The notes beneath the pieces are model-generated. The model had not been told where the DNA came from. It saw only the letters and a list, made by a program, of their open reading frames with translations, and ran no database searches. From Lysobacter auxotrophicus (GTDB lineage Bacteria > Pseudomonadota > Gammaproteobacteria > Xanthomonadales > Xanthomonadaceae), in contig NZ_AP027041.1 in the NCBI RefSeq assembly GCF_027924565.1, positions 1,736,001 to 1,800,000 on the forward strand: DNA of 64,000 bases. The letters are read 5' to 3'. The first letter of the stretch is position 1. Each line of letters opens with the position of its first letter. Made by a program: the position numbers and the translations under genes. Positions 50,574-63,268 of this stretch are shown piece after piece.

Positions 50574-51710
50574 ATGGATATCACCGACCAGATCGAACGC
50601 ATCACGCCCGCCGACGCCTTCCGCCGCCAGCGCGACGGCGCGGTGATCGTCGACGTGCGCGAATCGCACGAGCGCGCGACCGGCATCGCCGAAGGCGCGC
50701 TCGGCGTCGCTCGCGGCGCACTGGAGGCCGATCCGCAGGCGACATTGCCCGACCGCTCGGCCGACGTGCTGATCATCTGCCAGTCCGGCGCGCGCTCGAT
50801 GAAGGCCGCGCAGGCGTTGCATGCGGCGGGTTACGCACGCGTGGCGTCGGTGGAAGGCGGTACGACGCGCTGGATCGCCGAAGGCCTGCCGATCACGCGC
50901 GACGAGCGCGAATTCGACTTCTACGACCGTTATTCGCGCCACCTGCGCCTGCCCGAAGTCGGCGAGACGGGACAGCGGAGGTTGCAGGCCGCACGCATCG
51001 CGATGGTTGGCGCCGGCGGCCTCGGCTCGCCGGCAGCGTTCTATCTGGCGGCGGCCGGCATCGGCACGATCGTGCTGGCGGACGACGACATCGTCGATCG
51101 CAGCAACCTGCAGCGGCAGATCCTGCACACCGAAGACCGCATCGGGGTGCCGAAGGTCGAGTCGGCGCGCATTGCGCTGTCGGCGCTGAATCCGTCGGTG
51201 AACATCGCGACCTTCCAGGAGCGCATCACCGCCGCCAATGTCGAACGTCTCATCGACGGCGCGGACGTGGTGATCGACGGCGCCGACAACTTCCCGGTGC
51301 GCTACCTGCTCAACGACGCCTGCGTGAAGCTCGGCAAGCCGCTGGTGTACGGCGCGGTGCATCGTTTCGAAGGTCAGGTGAGCGTGTTCGATGCGGGGCG
51401 CCATCGCGGCCATGCGCCGTGCTATCGCTGCCTGTTCCCCGAGCCGCCGCCGCCGGAAGCCGCGCCCAACTGCGCCGAAGCGGGCGTGCTCGGCGTGCTG
51501 CCGGGCGTCATCGGCCTGTTGCAGGCGACCGAGGCGATCAAGCTGATCCTCGGCGTCGGCGAGCCGCTGGCGGGCCGCCTGCTGCACTTCGACGCGATGG
51601 GGATGCGGTTCCGCGAAACGCGGCTGTCGGCCGATCCGGACTGCCCGGTGTGCGCCGCGGGGCGCGACTTCCCGGGCTACATCGACTATGTGACGTTCTG
51701 CGCCGCGTAG
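50574..51710 (+). CDS. moeB: MoeB/ThiF adenylyltransferase with N-terminal rhodanese domain
   Basis: The E1-like enzyme adenylates the C-terminal glycine of a sulfur carrier such as MoaD. The 378-residue product begins with a rhodanese-like domain of about 105 residues (VIVDVRESHERATGIA and active-site loop CQSGARS with Cys69), followed by the ThiF domain (VGAGGLGSPAAFYLAAAGIG, residues 145-164) with the ATP-binding DDDIVDRSNLQRQ, an Arg finger region and the zinc CxxC pairs PCYRC and CPVC. MoeZ/Uba4 fusions usually carry rhodanese at the C-terminus. It may also serve thiamine or tRNA thiolation. Confidence 0.93.
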   Translation: MDITDQIERITPADAFRRQRDGAVIVDVRESHERATGIAEGALGVARGALEADPQATLPDRSADVLIICQSGARSMKAAQALHAAGYARVASVEGGTTRWIAEGLPITRDEREFDFYDRYSRHLRLPEVGETGQRRLQAARIAMVGAGGLGSPAAFYLAAAGIGTIVLADDDIVDRSNLQRQILHTEDRIGVPKVESARIALSALNPSVNIATFQERITAANVERLIDGADVVIDGADNFPVRYLLNDACVKLGKPLVYGAVHRFEGQVSVFDAGRHRGHAPCYRCLFPEPPPPEAAPNCAEAGVLGVLPGVIGLLQATEAIKLILGVGEPLAGRLLHFDAMGMRFRETRLSADPDCPVCAAGRDFPGYIDYVTFCAA

Positions 51711-51713
51711 GCT

Positions 51714-52493
51714 TCAGCGCAGGAAGTCGGCCAGCGCCTGTTCGAACACCGGATCGCCGCTGATCGTGTTGTGCCCGGCCTGCGGCAGGTCCACGACTCT
51801 CGGCGGCTTGCCGAGCACCGCGATCAGGCGGTTGGTGTTCGCCGGCGGCACGATGGTGTCGAGCGCGGCGCGGATCACCATCACCTCGCCCTCGTAGCCG
51901 CGCAGGCGCTCGATCGAATCGAAGCGGTCGCGCATGATCCAGCGCACCGGCAGCACCGGGTAATGCACCTGCGCCACGGCCGTGAGGCTGTCGAACGGCG
52001 CGATGAGCACCAGCTGCGACACCGGCCGCTGGCTGGCGACGTAACTGGCGACGCCGGTGCCCAGGCTGGAGCCGATCACCGCAATCGGCTGGTCCGGGTG
52101 GCGCGAACGCACTTCGTCGAACAACGCCAGCGCATCGCCGAGCAGCGCCGCCTCGCTCGGTTGCCCGCCGCTCGCGCCGTAACCGCGATACGACACCAGG
52201 TACACGGGGCGATCGGGCAGCAGCCGGTCGAGCATCTCGCGCCGGTTCTGGATGCCTTCCGCGTTGCCGCCGAAGTAGATCACCGGGCGCGACGCATGCG
52301 GATGCAGCACCCAGCCGTGCAGCTGGACGTCGCCGCGCGCGAGGGTGAAGTCGGTCTGGGCGACGTCGATGCGCGTGCCTTCGGGGAGGTAGATCAGCTC
52401 GCGCTGCTTGGAGAACAGCCACGCGACCATGCCCGCGTAGCCGAGCACCGGCAGCGCCGCCCAGCCCAGCCACTGGCGGCGCCCGAAACTCAT
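51714..52493 (-). CDS. Membrane-anchored alpha/beta hydrolase
   Basis: The 259-residue product has an N-terminal hydrophobic anchor (WLGWAALPVLGYAGMVAWLF, about residues 8-27) and an alpha/beta hydrolase fold of the YfhR/Bem46 type: YFGGNAEGIQNR, VSYRGYGASGGQPSE, nucleophile elbow GSSLGTGVAS (about residues 131-140), acid in AALDTIVPPAN and base in AGHNTI. The substrate is unknown. It overlaps the DUF1244 gene by 4 bases on the same strand and meets moeB tail to tail with 3 bases between. Confidence 0.88.
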   Translation of the reverse strand: MSFGRRQWLGWAALPVLGYAGMVAWLFSKQRELIYLPEGTRIDVAQTDFTLARGDVQLHGWVLHPHASRPVIYFGGNAEGIQNRREMLDRLLPDRPVYLVSYRGYGASGGQPSEAALLGDALALFDEVRSRHPDQPIAVIGSSLGTGVASYVASQRPVSQLVLIAPFDSLTAVAQVHYPVLPVRWIMRDRFDSIERLRGYEGEVMVIRAALDTIVPPANTNRLIAVLGKPPRVVDLPQAGHNTISGDPVFEQALADFLR

Positions 52494-52801
52494 CCGGCGT
52501 GACGGCGTTGCGCCGCCTCGAACGCCGCCAGCTGCTCGGGCGTCGCCTCGCGCTGGTGCTGCGCCTTCCATTGCGCGAAGGGCAGGCCGTAGATCGCCTC
52601 GCGCGCCTCGTCCTTGGTCATCGTGATGCCGCGCTGCTCGGCGGCCTCGCGGTACCAGTCGGCCAGGCAGTTGCGGCAGAAGCCGGCGTTGATCATCAGG
52701 TCGATGTTCTGCACGTCCGGGCGCTCCTGCAGCAGGTGCTGGAGCAGCCGCCGGAAGGCGGCGGCCTCGATCTGGGTGGTTTCGAAATCGGGTTCGGTCA
52801 T
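52490..52801 (-). CDS. DUF1244 family protein
   Basis: A 103-residue protein with the DUF1244 core: AAFRRLLQHLLQERPDVQNIDLMI, FCRNCLADWYREAA and GLPFAQWKAQHQ. The two cysteines of FCRNC are conserved. Function is unknown, although the family is widespread in proteobacteria. It is co-translated with the hydrolase (ATGA overlap). Confidence 0.92.
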   Translation of the reverse strand: MTEPDFETTQIEAAAFRRLLQHLLQERPDVQNIDLMINAGFCRNCLADWYREAAEQRGITMTKDEAREAIYGLPFAQWKAQHQREATPEQLAAFEAAQRRHAG

Positions 52802-52909
52802 CGGGGGCGTCGTCGTCGCGGTGCGGGGTAGGGCGGTGGAGCGGCGTGCCGGCCGCCGGCAGGTGGCTTGAGCGATAATGCCCGGCCCGAATGTACTCCA
52901 GCCCACGGC

Positions 52910-53815
52910 ATGACCGTCTCCACGACCCACGCACCGGCCCGAATCCTCGACGGCAAGCGCATCGCCGAGGACCTGCTCGACACGCTCAAGAGCCGCGTCG
53001 ATGCGCGCGTCGCGTCGGGCAAATCGCGCCCCGGCCTGGCCGTGGTGCTGGTCGGCAACGACCCCGCGTCCAGCGTCTACGTGAAGAACAAACGGCGCGC
53101 GGCGCAGAAAGTGGGCATCCGCGCGATCGACTACGACCTGCCGGCCGATACGGGCAATGACGAACTCCTCGCGCTGATCGACAGGCTCAACGCGGACCCG
53201 GAGGTGCACGGCATCCTGGTGCAGCTGCCCCTGCCGGACCGCCGCGACGCAACGGAGCTGATCCACCGTATCGACCCGCGCAAGGACGTGGACGGGTTCC
53301 ATCCGGAGAACGTCGGCCACCTCGCGCTGCGCCAGTTCGGCCTGCGCCCGTGCACGCCGCGCGGCATCACCACGCTGCTGGCCTACACCGACCGCCCGGT
53401 GCGCGGGCAGAGTGCGACGATCGTCGGCGTGTCCAACCACGTCGGGCGCCCGATGGCGCTGGAACTGCTGATCGCCGGCTGCACCGTCACCAGTTGCCAC
53501 AAGTTCACCCCGCCGCAGGTGCTGGAGGCGTCGATCCGCAACGCCGACATCCTCGTGGTGGCCGTCGGCCGCCCGGGCCTGATCCCCGGTGAATGGGTGA
53601 AGCCGGGCGCGGTGGTCATCGACGTGGGCATCAACCGCCTCGACGACGGCCGCCTCGTGGGCGACGTGGGGTTCGACGCGGCGGCCCAGCGGGCCAGCTG
53701 GATCACGCCCGTCCCGGGCGGCGTCGGCCCGATGACCGTCGCCACGCTGATGCAGAACACGCTCGAGGCCGCCGAGGCGGCGGATTCGGGCCGTGGGTGG
53801 CATGCGGTGAAGTAG
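52910..53815 (+). CDS. folD: Methylenetetrahydrofolate dehydrogenase/cyclohydrolase
   Basis: FolD interconverts 5,10-methylene-THF, methenyl-THF and 10-formyl-THF with NADP. The 301-residue product has the catalytic [29 protein letters not shown], and nucleotide-binding [18 protein letters not shown] with [16 protein letters not shown] 15-residue N-terminal extension precedes the core. The start at 52910 is chosen; ATG is the first after the TTG at 52868. A weak TAT-type -10 is near 52875. Confidence 0.96.
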   Translation: MTVSTTHAPARILDGKRIAEDLLDTLKSRVDARVASGKSRPGLAVVLVGNDPASSVYVKNKRRAAQKVGIRAIDYDLPADTGNDELLALIDRLNADPEVHGILVQLPLPDRRDATELIHRIDPRKDVDGFHPENVGHLALRQFGLRPCTPRGITTLLAYTDRPVRGQSATIVGVSNHVGRPMALELLIAGCTVTSCHKFTPPQVLEASIRNADILVVAVGRPGLIPGEWVKPGAVVIDVGINRLDDGRLVGDVGFDAAAQRASWITPVPGGVGPMTVATLMQNTLEAAEAADSGRGWHAVK

Positions 53816-53889
53816 GCTGGCAATGGCTGCCTGAAAAGCACCCCACAGCGCTGTACCGACCACGCGATCCGGGATTGTGTAACTCCGTT

Positions 53890-53931
53890 GCCCCTCACCC
53901 CAACCCCTCTCCCGGTGGGAGAGGGGCTGAA
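53890..53931. repeat. Dispersed GC-rich palindrome, copy 2
   Basis: The same element as at 48594: CCCCTCACCCCAACCCCTCT plus inverted GGGAGAGGGGCTGA. The rest of the 340-base folD-guaB gap holds a second palindrome, CCCCTGA-G-TCAGGGG (53963-53977), and the guaB promoter candidate; nothing else is seen. Confidence 0.8.
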
Positions 53932-54096
53932 GACCAAGGGCGAAGCGAGGCGTTTGCCCCAGCCCCTGAGTCAGGGGCGGTCGCCGCGGAGCGGCGAGGG
54001 GCGGGTGTGGTGCACGTGTCGGAGTCGATTTGCGAAGCGAATCGGCTCAAGCGCGACCCGCCACTCCTGCAGAACGACACATCCCAGCGCGAAGGC

Positions 54097-54125
54097 AGCG
54101 TCGAGGACCCCGGACACGTTACAAT
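54097..54125 (+). promoter_or_regulatory. Promoter candidate of guaB
   Basis: TACAAT (54120-54125) is a near-consensus -10; the -35 side (about 54097-54102) is weak. The leader would be about 25 bases. Confidence 0.5.
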
Positions 54126-54155
54126 GTCGCGCTTCACCTCTTCCGGCCCCCGCCC

Positions 54156-55613
54156 ATGCTGCGCATCCAGGCTGAAGCACTGACCTACGACGACGTCTCG
54201 CTCGTCCCGGCCCATTCGACGGTCCTGCCCAAGGACGTCTCGCTCACCACCCGCCTAACCCGCGACCTGAACATCCGGCTGCCGATCCTGTCGGCCGCGA
54301 TGGACACCGTCAGCGAAGCCCGCCTGGCCATCGCCATGGCGCAGCTGGGCGGCATCAGCATCGTCCACAAGAACATGAGCCTGGAAGCCCAGGCGGCGCA
54401 GGTCGCGCAGGTCAAGAAGTTCGAGGCCGGCGTGATCAAGGAGCCCTTCACCGTCGGGCCCGACACGACGATCGGCGAAGTCCTCAAGCTCACCCGTGCG
54501 CGCAACATCTCCGGCGTGCCGGTGGTGGAAGGCGGCCAGCTGATGGGCATCGTCACCAGCCGCGACATGCGCTTCGAGAAGAAGCTCGACGATCCGGTCC
54601 GCCACATCATGACCAAGAAGGACCGCCTGGTGACGGTGCGCGAAGGCGCCACCGACGAGGAAGTCCTGAGCCTGCTGCACAAGCACCGCATCGAGAAGGT
54701 GCTGGTGGTCAACGACGGCTTCGAGCTGCGCGGCCTGATCACCGTGAAGGACATCCAGAAGAAGTCCGACAACCCCAACGCCGCCTACGACACCAGCGAA
54801 CGCCTGCTGGTCGGCGCGGCCGTCGGCGTCGGCGGCGACACCGAAGCGCGCGTGGAAGCGCTCGCCGCGGCCGGCGTGGACGTGGTCGTGGTCGACACCG
54901 CGCACGGCCATTCGCAGGGCGTGCTCGATCGCGTGAACTGGGTGAAGAAGAACTTCCCGCAGCTGCAGGTCATCGGCGGCAACATCGTCACCGGCGACGC
55001 CGCGCTCGCACTGATGGACAACGGCGCCGACGCGGTGAAGGTCGGTGTCGGCCCCGGTTCGATCTGCACCACCCGCATCGTCGCAGGCGTCGGCGTGCCG
55101 CAGGTCACCGCCGTGGCGATGGTCGCCGAAGCGCTGCAGGACCGCATCCCGCTCATCGCCGACGGCGGCATCCGCTACTCGGGCGACATCGGCAAGGCGA
55201 TCGTCGCCGGCGCATCGACGGTGATGATCGGCGGCCTGTTCGCCGGCACCGAGGAAGCGCCGGGCGAAGTCGAGCTGTTCCAGGGCCGCAGCTACAAGAG
55301 CTACCGCGGCATGGGTTCGCTGGGCGCGATGGAGCAGGGCTCCAAGGATCGTTATTTCCAGGACGCGTCGGATGCCGACAAGCTCGTGCCCGAAGGCATC
55401 GAAGGCCGCGTCCCGTACCGCGGCCCGCTTCGCAACGTCGTCCACCAGCTCGCCGGCGGCCTGCGCGCCACGATGGGCTACGTCGGCTGCGCGAGCATCG
55501 AGGAAATGCGCACCAAGCCCAGCTTCGTGCGCGTGACCAACGCCGGCGCGCGCGAGAGCCACGTGCACGACGTGCAGATCACGAAGGAACCGCCGAACTA
55601 TCGCGCGAGCTGA
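54156..55613 (+). CDS. guaB: IMP dehydrogenase
   Basis: GuaB makes XMP from IMP with NAD, the committed step to guanine nucleotides. The 485-residue product has the N-terminal barrel start ([17 protein letters not shown]), a CBS pair between about residues 90 and 210 ([17 protein letters not shown] and [13 protein letters not shown]), the active-site loop [15 protein letters not shown] with the catalytic Cys, and the C-terminal flap with [10 protein letters not shown]. The start at 54156 is the family start. guaA follows 113 bases later. Confidence 0.98.
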   Translation: MLRIQAEALTYDDVSLVPAHSTVLPKDVSLTTRLTRDLNIRLPILSAAMDTVSEARLAIAMAQLGGISIVHKNMSLEAQAAQVAQVKKFEAGVIKEPFTVGPDTTIGEVLKLTRARNISGVPVVEGGQLMGIVTSRDMRFEKKLDDPVRHIMTKKDRLVTVREGATDEEVLSLLHKHRIEKVLVVNDGFELRGLITVKDIQKKSDNPNAAYDTSERLLVGAAVGVGGDTEARVEALAAAGVDVVVVDTAHGHSQGVLDRVNWVKKNFPQLQVIGGNIVTGDAALALMDNGADAVKVGVGPGSICTTRIVAGVGVPQVTAVAMVAEALQDRIPLIADGGIRYSGDIGKAIVAGASTVMIGGLFAGTEEAPGEVELFQGRSYKSYRGMGSLGAMEQGSKDRYFQDASDADKLVPEGIEGRVPYRGPLRNVVHQLAGGLRATMGYVGCASIEEMRTKPSFVRVTNAGARESHVHDVQITKEPPNYRAS

Positions 55614-55638
55614 CGCACGCGCGCGTGATTCGCGATGG

Positions 55639-55718
55639 GTGATTCGTGATTCGTCGGGGACTCGGCTCCGCACCACGGGATCGCTGCTGCGAATCACACT
55701 TCACGAATCACGAATCAC
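55639..55718. repeat. Long inverted repeat in the guaB-guaA gap
   Basis: GTGATTCGTGATTCGT (55639-55654) and ACGAATCACGAATCAC (55703-55718) are perfect 16-base complements 48 bases apart, each made of two GTGATTC-type heptamers. It could fold as a single large hairpin between guaB and guaA. Confidence 0.85.
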
Positions 55719-55726
55719 GGCCGTCC

Positions 55727-57292
55727 ATGACCAACATCCACACCGACAAGATCCTCATCCTCGATTTCGGCGCGCAGTACACGCAGCTGATCGCCCGCCG
55801 CATCCGCGAGATCGGCGTCTACTGCGAGATCTGGGCGTGGGACCACGATCCGGCGGAAATCGCCGCGTTCGGCGCGAAGGGCATCATCCTGTCGGGCGGC
55901 CCGGAATCGACGACCGAGCAGGGCGCCCCGCGCGCGCCGCAGGAAGTCTTCGACGCCGGCCTGCCGATCCTGGGCATCTGCTACGGCATGCAGACGCTCG
56001 CCGCGCAGCTGGGCGGCGCGACCGAAGCGGCCGATGCGCGCGAATTCGGCCACGCCGAAGTCGAGCTGGTCGCGAGCGACGCGCTGCTCGGCGGGCTGAC
56101 CGACCACGACGGCGAGCCGCGCATCGACGTGTGGATGAGCCACGGCGACCACGTCGCCAAGGCGCCGCCGGGCTGGACCGTCACCGCCGTGACCGATCGC
56201 ATTCCGGTCGCCGCGATGGCGCGCGAGGACAAGCGCTGGTACGGCGTGCAGTTCCATCCGGAGGTCACGCACACCAAGCAGGGCCAGACGCTGCTGCGCC
56301 GTTTCGTGGCCGAGATCTGCGGCTGCAAGACGCTGTGGACGGCCGCCAACATCATCGAGGACCAGATCGCGCGCGTGCGCGAGCAGGTCGGTTCGGATGA
56401 AGTGATCCTCGGCCTGTCCGGCGGCGTGGATTCCTCCGTCGTCGCCGCCCTGCTGCACAAGGCGATCGGCGAGCAGCTCACCTGCGTGTTCGTCGACACC
56501 GGCCTGCTGCGCTGGAACGAGGGCGACCAGGTGATGGCGATGTTCGCCGAGCACATGGGCGTGAAGGTCGTGCGCGTGAACGCCGCCGACCGTTACTTCA
56601 AGGCGCTCGCCGGCGTCGAGGATCCCGAAGCCAAGCGCAAGATCATCGGCAACCTGTTCGTCCAGATCTTCGACGAGGAGTCGGCCAAGCTGAAGAACGC
56701 GAAGTGGCTCGCGCAGGGCACGATCTATCCGGACGTGATCGAGTCGGCGGGCAGCAAGACCGGCAAGGCGCACGTCATCAAGAGCCACCACAACGTGGGC
56801 GGCCTGCCGGAAGACATGAAGCTGCGCCTCGTCGAGCCGCTGCGCGAGTTGTTCAAGGACGAAGTGCGTCGCCTCGGCGTCGAACTCGGCCTGCCGCGCG
56901 CGATGGTCTATCGCCATCCGTTCCCGGGCCCGGGCCTGGGCGTGCGCATCCTGGGCGAAGTGAAGCGCGAACACGCCGAACTGCTCGCACGCGCCGACCA
57001 CATCTTCATCGAAGAGCTGCGCAAGGCCGATCTCTACGACCGGACCAGCCAGGCCTTCGCCGTGTTCCTGCCGGTGAAGTCGGTGGGCGTGGTGGGCGAT
57101 GCGCGCGCGTACGAGTGGGTCATCGCGCTGCGCGCGGTGGAAACCATCGACTTCATGACCGCGCACTGGGCGCACCTGCCGTACGATTTCCTCGGCCGCG
57201 TGTCCAATCGCATCATCAACGAGTTGCGCGGCGTCTCGCGCGTCGTGTATGACATCAGCGGGAAGCCGCCGGCCACGATCGAGTGGGAATGA
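55727..57292 (+). CDS. guaA: GMP synthase (glutamine-hydrolysing)
   Basis: GuaA converts XMP to GMP. The 521-residue product has the glutamine amidotransferase domain ([17 protein letters not shown], catalytic Cys in GICYGMQ, His in QFHPEVTHT), the ATP-pyrophosphatase domain with the P-loop [15 protein letters not shown], and the C-terminal dimerisation domain. Length is standard. Start at 55727. Confidence 0.98.
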   Translation: MTNIHTDKILILDFGAQYTQLIARRIREIGVYCEIWAWDHDPAEIAAFGAKGIILSGGPESTTEQGAPRAPQEVFDAGLPILGICYGMQTLAAQLGGATEAADAREFGHAEVELVASDALLGGLTDHDGEPRIDVWMSHGDHVAKAPPGWTVTAVTDRIPVAAMAREDKRWYGVQFHPEVTHTKQGQTLLRRFVAEICGCKTLWTAANIIEDQIARVREQVGSDEVILGLSGGVDSSVVAALLHKAIGEQLTCVFVDTGLLRWNEGDQVMAMFAEHMGVKVVRVNAADRYFKALAGVEDPEAKRKIIGNLFVQIFDEESAKLKNAKWLAQGTIYPDVIESAGSKTGKAHVIKSHHNVGGLPEDMKLRLVEPLRELFKDEVRRLGVELGLPRAMVYRHPFPGPGLGVRILGEVKREHAELLARADHIFIEELRKADLYDRTSQAFAVFLPVKSVGVVGDARAYEWVIALRAVETIDFMTAHWAHLPYDFLGRVSNRIINELRGVSRVVYDISGKPPATIEWE

Positions 57293-57310
57293 GCGGCCAC
57301 GATGATGAAG

Positions 57311-57334
57311 AGCCCCGCATGGCGGGGCTTTTTT
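57311..57334 (+). terminator. Terminator after guaA
   Basis: AGCCCCGC (57311-57318) and GCGGGGCT (57322-57329) with a 3-base loop, then TTTTTT. Confidence 0.88.
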
Positions 57335-57353
57335 GTTGGTGCAGCGGATCGGT

Positions 57354-57386
57354 TTTTGCAGCGCGGGTAAGCGAAGCGCACCGCTC
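57354..57386. repeat. REP-type element copy
   Basis: TGCAGCGCGGGTAAGCGAAG at 57358 resembles the element at 62568. It abuts the stop codon of prpF. Confidence 0.6.
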
Positions 57387-58572
57387 AGAACGAATCCGCC
57401 GGCACCCGCACCCAGCCTTCCATCAACACGCGCGCGCTGCGGCTCATGATGGCCTTCGTCACGGTCCACTGGCCGTCGACGAGCTTCACCTGCGCGCCCA
57501 CGCGCAACGTGCCGGAGGGGTGGCCGAAGCGCACCGACTCGCGTTCGCCGCCGCCTGCGGCGCGGTTCACCAGCGTGCCGGGAATCGAGGCAGCGGTACC
57601 GATCGCCACCGCGGCCGTGCCCATCATCGCGTGGTGCAGCTTGCCCATCGACATCGCGCGCGCCTGCAGATCGATATCGTTCGCCGCAACCTGCTTGCCG
57701 CTCGAGGAAACGTAATCCGCCGGCGGCGCGACGAACGCGACCTTCGGCGTGTGCTGGCGCGTCTTCGCCTCGTCCAGATGCTTGATCAGCCCCATGCGCA
57801 GGGCGCCGTGCGCACGGATCTTCTCGAAGTTCGCCAGCGCCGTGGCGTCCTTGTTGATCGCGTCCTGCAACTCGCTGCCGGTGTACCCCAGATCTGCGGC
57901 GTCAAGGAAGATCGTGGGAATTCCCGCAGTGATCATCGTCGCCTTGAACGTGCCGACGCCCGGCACCTCCAGTTCGTCGATGAGATTGCCGGTGGGGAAC
58001 ATGGAGCCGCCGGCATCGCCGTCGTCGGACGGATCGAGGAATTCCAGCTGGATTTCCGCAGCGGGGAAGGTCACGCCGTCCAGTTCGAAATCGCCGGTTT
58101 CCTGCACCTGGCCGTGGGTCACCGGCACGTGCGCGATGATCGTCTTGCCGATGTTCGCCTGCCAGATGCGTACCGTGCACAGGCCGTCCTGCGGAATGCG
58201 CTCGGCGTCGATCAGCCCGGCGGCGATCGCGAAGGGACCGACCGCCGTGCTCAGGTTGCCGCAGTTGCCGCTCCAGTCGACAAAGGATTCCTCGATGGCG
58301 ACCTGGCCGTAGAGGTAATCGACGTCGTGCCCGGGCACGGACGACTTCGAGATGATCACGCACTTGCTCGTGCTGGACGTCGCGCCGCCCATGCCGTCGG
58401 TGTGCTTGCCGTACGGGTCGGGCGAACCGATCACGCGTTGCAGCAGCGCATCGCGCGCCTTGCCGGGCACGCGCGCGGCTTCGGGCAGGTCATCCAGGCG
58501 GAAGAACACGCCCTTGCTCGTGCCGCCGCGCATGAAGGTGGCGGGGATGCGGATCTGCGGTGCGTGGGTCAT
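57385..58572 (-). CDS. prpF: 2-methylaconitate cis-trans isomerase
   Basis: PrpF isomerises the trans form of 2-methylaconitate made by AcnD so that an aconitase can hydrate it; this serves propionyl-CoA use. The 395-residue product has PAMFxxGGTSKGVFF type start (ATFMRGGTSKGVFFRLDDL), GMGGATSSTSKCVII, WSGNCGNLSTAVGPFA, and GIPTIFLDAADLG; the two catalytic residues (Cys in SGNCGN and Lys near the start) are kept. The start at 58572 excludes 17 upstream residues encoded by a REP element. Confidence 0.94.
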   Translation of the reverse strand: MTHAPQIRIPATFMRGGTSKGVFFRLDDLPEAARVPGKARDALLQRVIGSPDPYGKHTDGMGGATSSTSKCVIISKSSVPGHDVDYLYGQVAIEESFVDWSGNCGNLSTAVGPFAIAAGLIDAERIPQDGLCTVRIWQANIGKTIIAHVPVTHGQVQETGDFELDGVTFPAAEIQLEFLDPSDDGDAGGSMFPTGNLIDELEVPGVGTFKATMITAGIPTIFLDAADLGYTGSELQDAINKDATALANFEKIRAHGALRMGLIKHLDEAKTRQHTPKVAFVAPPADYVSSSGKQVAANDIDLQARAMSMGKLHHAMMGTAAVAIGTAASIPGTLVNRAAGGGERESVRFGHPSGTLRVGAQVKLVDGQWTVTKAIMSRSARVLMEGWVRVPADSF

Positions 58573-58596
58573 TGGGTACTCGTTCTTGTGTTTGAT

Positions 58597-58706
58597 GTCA
58601 TTTCCGCGAAGGCGGGAATCCAACTTGCCGACAAATCACACTCTCCGGAAAGCTGGACACGCCGCAAAGTTGGATCCCCGTCTTCGCGGTGCGACGCCGG
58701 TCATCA
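58597..58706. repeat. Inverted pair of REP-type elements
   Basis: GTCATTTCCGCGAAGGCGGG starts at 58597 and the inverted relative ends near 58705 (GTCTTCGCGGTGCGACGCCG). They lie between prpF and the SRPBCC gene and run into the end of the latter. Confidence 0.6.
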
Positions 58707-59153
58707 CGCCCCGTCCGGAATCTCCGGCTCCACCAGCTTCGCCAGCATCTCCAGCGATTCCTGCCACCCCAGGTAGCAGAACTCGACCGGGATCGAATCG
58801 GGAATGCCTTTCTGCACGATGCTCACGTCGGTACCGACCATGCCGGGCTTCAGCGTGATCTCGACTTCCATCGTGCCGGGGAGCTCGGGATTGTCGAACT
58901 GGTCGTCGTAGCGCAGCTTTTCGCCGGGGACCATCTCGCGGTACGTGCCGCCGAAGGAATGGCTGCCGCCGGTGCCGAAGTTGGTGAACGACATGCGGTA
59001 GCTGCCGCCGACGCGTGCATCCATCGAATGGACCTCGCCGGTGAAACCGTGCGGCGGAAGCCACTTCACCATCGCGGCCGGCGTGATGAAGGCACGGTAG
59101 ATGCGTTCGGCGGGCGCGCGGATGACGCGGTGCAGGGTGACGGTGCCGGGCAT
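58704..59153 (-). CDS. SRPBCC (AHSA1-like) protein
   Basis: The 149-residue product is a START-like fold protein with the AHSA1 pattern: VIRAPAERIYRAFITPAAMVKWLPPHGFTG, GGSYRMSFTNF and LGWQESLEMLAKLVE. Members bind small hydrophobic ligands or Hsp90. AAGGAG precedes the ATG. It sits between acnD and prpF, though no role in propionate use is known. Confidence 0.92.
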   Translation of the reverse strand: MPGTVTLHRVIRAPAERIYRAFITPAAMVKWLPPHGFTGEVHSMDARVGGSYRMSFTNFGTGGSHSFGGTYREMVPGEKLRYDDQFDNPELPGTMEVEITLKPGMVGTDVSIVQKGIPDSIPVEFCYLGWQESLEMLAKLVEPEIPDGA

Positions 59154-59207
59154 GTCGCTACTCCTTGCGGGGTGGGAAAGGGCGTGCGATGAGCGGGCAC
59201 GCGGCGG

Positions 59208-61835
<2,628 letters not shown>

Positions 61836-61966
61836 GGGCGTGGCATTCATGGACGAAGCGCGGTCCTGGGTTTGGCGGGCGGCCGTGGCGCGGGGCCGTC
61901 GGTGGCTGGCTGCCGCTTGAGCGCGGGGAACGTCAATTTTAGCGGTTCCGGGCACGCGGCGGCTGA

Positions 61967-62560
<594 letters not shown>

Positions 62561-62567
62561 GCGCTGT

Positions 62568-62600
62568 TGTAGCCCGGGTAAGCGAAGCGCACCCGGGGTG
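62568..62600. repeat. REP-type element copy
   Basis: TGTAGCCCGGGTAAGCGAAG (from 62568) plus CGCACCCGGGG; same family as 19221 and 57354. Confidence 0.75.
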
Positions 62601-62640
62601 TGTCACGCCCAAGAGCGGTCATGCGCTGCCGCTCGTGCTC

Positions 62641-62663
62641 CGTCATTCCAGCGAAAGCTGGAA
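62641..62663. repeat. REP-type hairpin
   Basis: TTCCAGC-GAAA-GCTGGAA (62646-62663) preceded by CGTCA, the family seen at 22924 and 58597. Confidence 0.7.
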
Positions 62664-62701
62664 CCCATTTTGATTCTCGCCGTCCAGGAGAGGACCGAAC
62701 G

Positions 62702-63184
62702 TCACTCCTTCACTTCCAACCGATCCTTCGCCAACTGCTCATCCAGCTCGCGATCCAGCATCCGCAGCCCGAGCTTCGCCTCATGCCCCAGGCACAGCGA
62801 CGCGGCGAACATCAGCAGTACGCCGACCACCGCCAACCCCGTCGGCACCAGGTCCAGCCGGTAACCGAAGAACGCATCCACCGCGATGCCCAGGCTCGTG
62901 CCGACGAACGCGCTGATCGCCGCGTAGAGCATCCGCACCGCGGCGAGGACGAGGTACGAGCGGCGGCGATGGATCGCGATCCGTGCTTCCTGCTCCACGC
63001 GGGCCGGGCCCTGCGGCAGGCCCCGGAGCGTCTCGATGTCCGCGCGCATGCGGTCCACCACGCGCGCCAGGCGGTTGTTCGATGAGATCTGCATGGAGCT
63101 TGCGGCGGTCAGGAAGAACGCCGGGGTGATCATGGCCGAGACGACGGCGTAATGCGTTGGATCGATCGCGACGGGCGAGGGCAT
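62702..63184 (-). CDS. DUF2721 family membrane protein
   Basis: The 160-residue product starts MPSPVAIDPTHYAVVSAMITPAFFLTA, has a cytoplasmic charged helix (RLARVVDRMRADIETL) and two or three further membrane segments (LVLAAVRMLYAAISAFVG and LVPTGLAVVGVLLMFAASLCL). This is the DUF2721 layout; the function is unknown. It is head to head with orn, 84 bases apart. Confidence 0.9.
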   Translation of the reverse strand: MPSPVAIDPTHYAVVSAMITPAFFLTAASSMQISSNNRLARVVDRMRADIETLRGLPQGPARVEQEARIAIHRRRSYLVLAAVRMLYAAISAFVGTSLGIAVDAFFGYRLDLVPTGLAVVGVLLMFAASLCLGHEAKLGLRMLDRELDEQLAKDRLEVKE

Positions 63185-63268
63185 TCGTGGCGTTTTCCGT
63201 GAGTGCGGCGCGAAGCCGCCGGGCGGGCTGGCTGTATGATGCGCCGGTCCTCATTCCAGTGCGAGCGC

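Noticed and set aside
58573-58623. Longer prpF start giving 17 more residues
   Set aside because: The extension is a translation of a REP element (MDSRLRGND-type peptide), which is a common false N-terminus.
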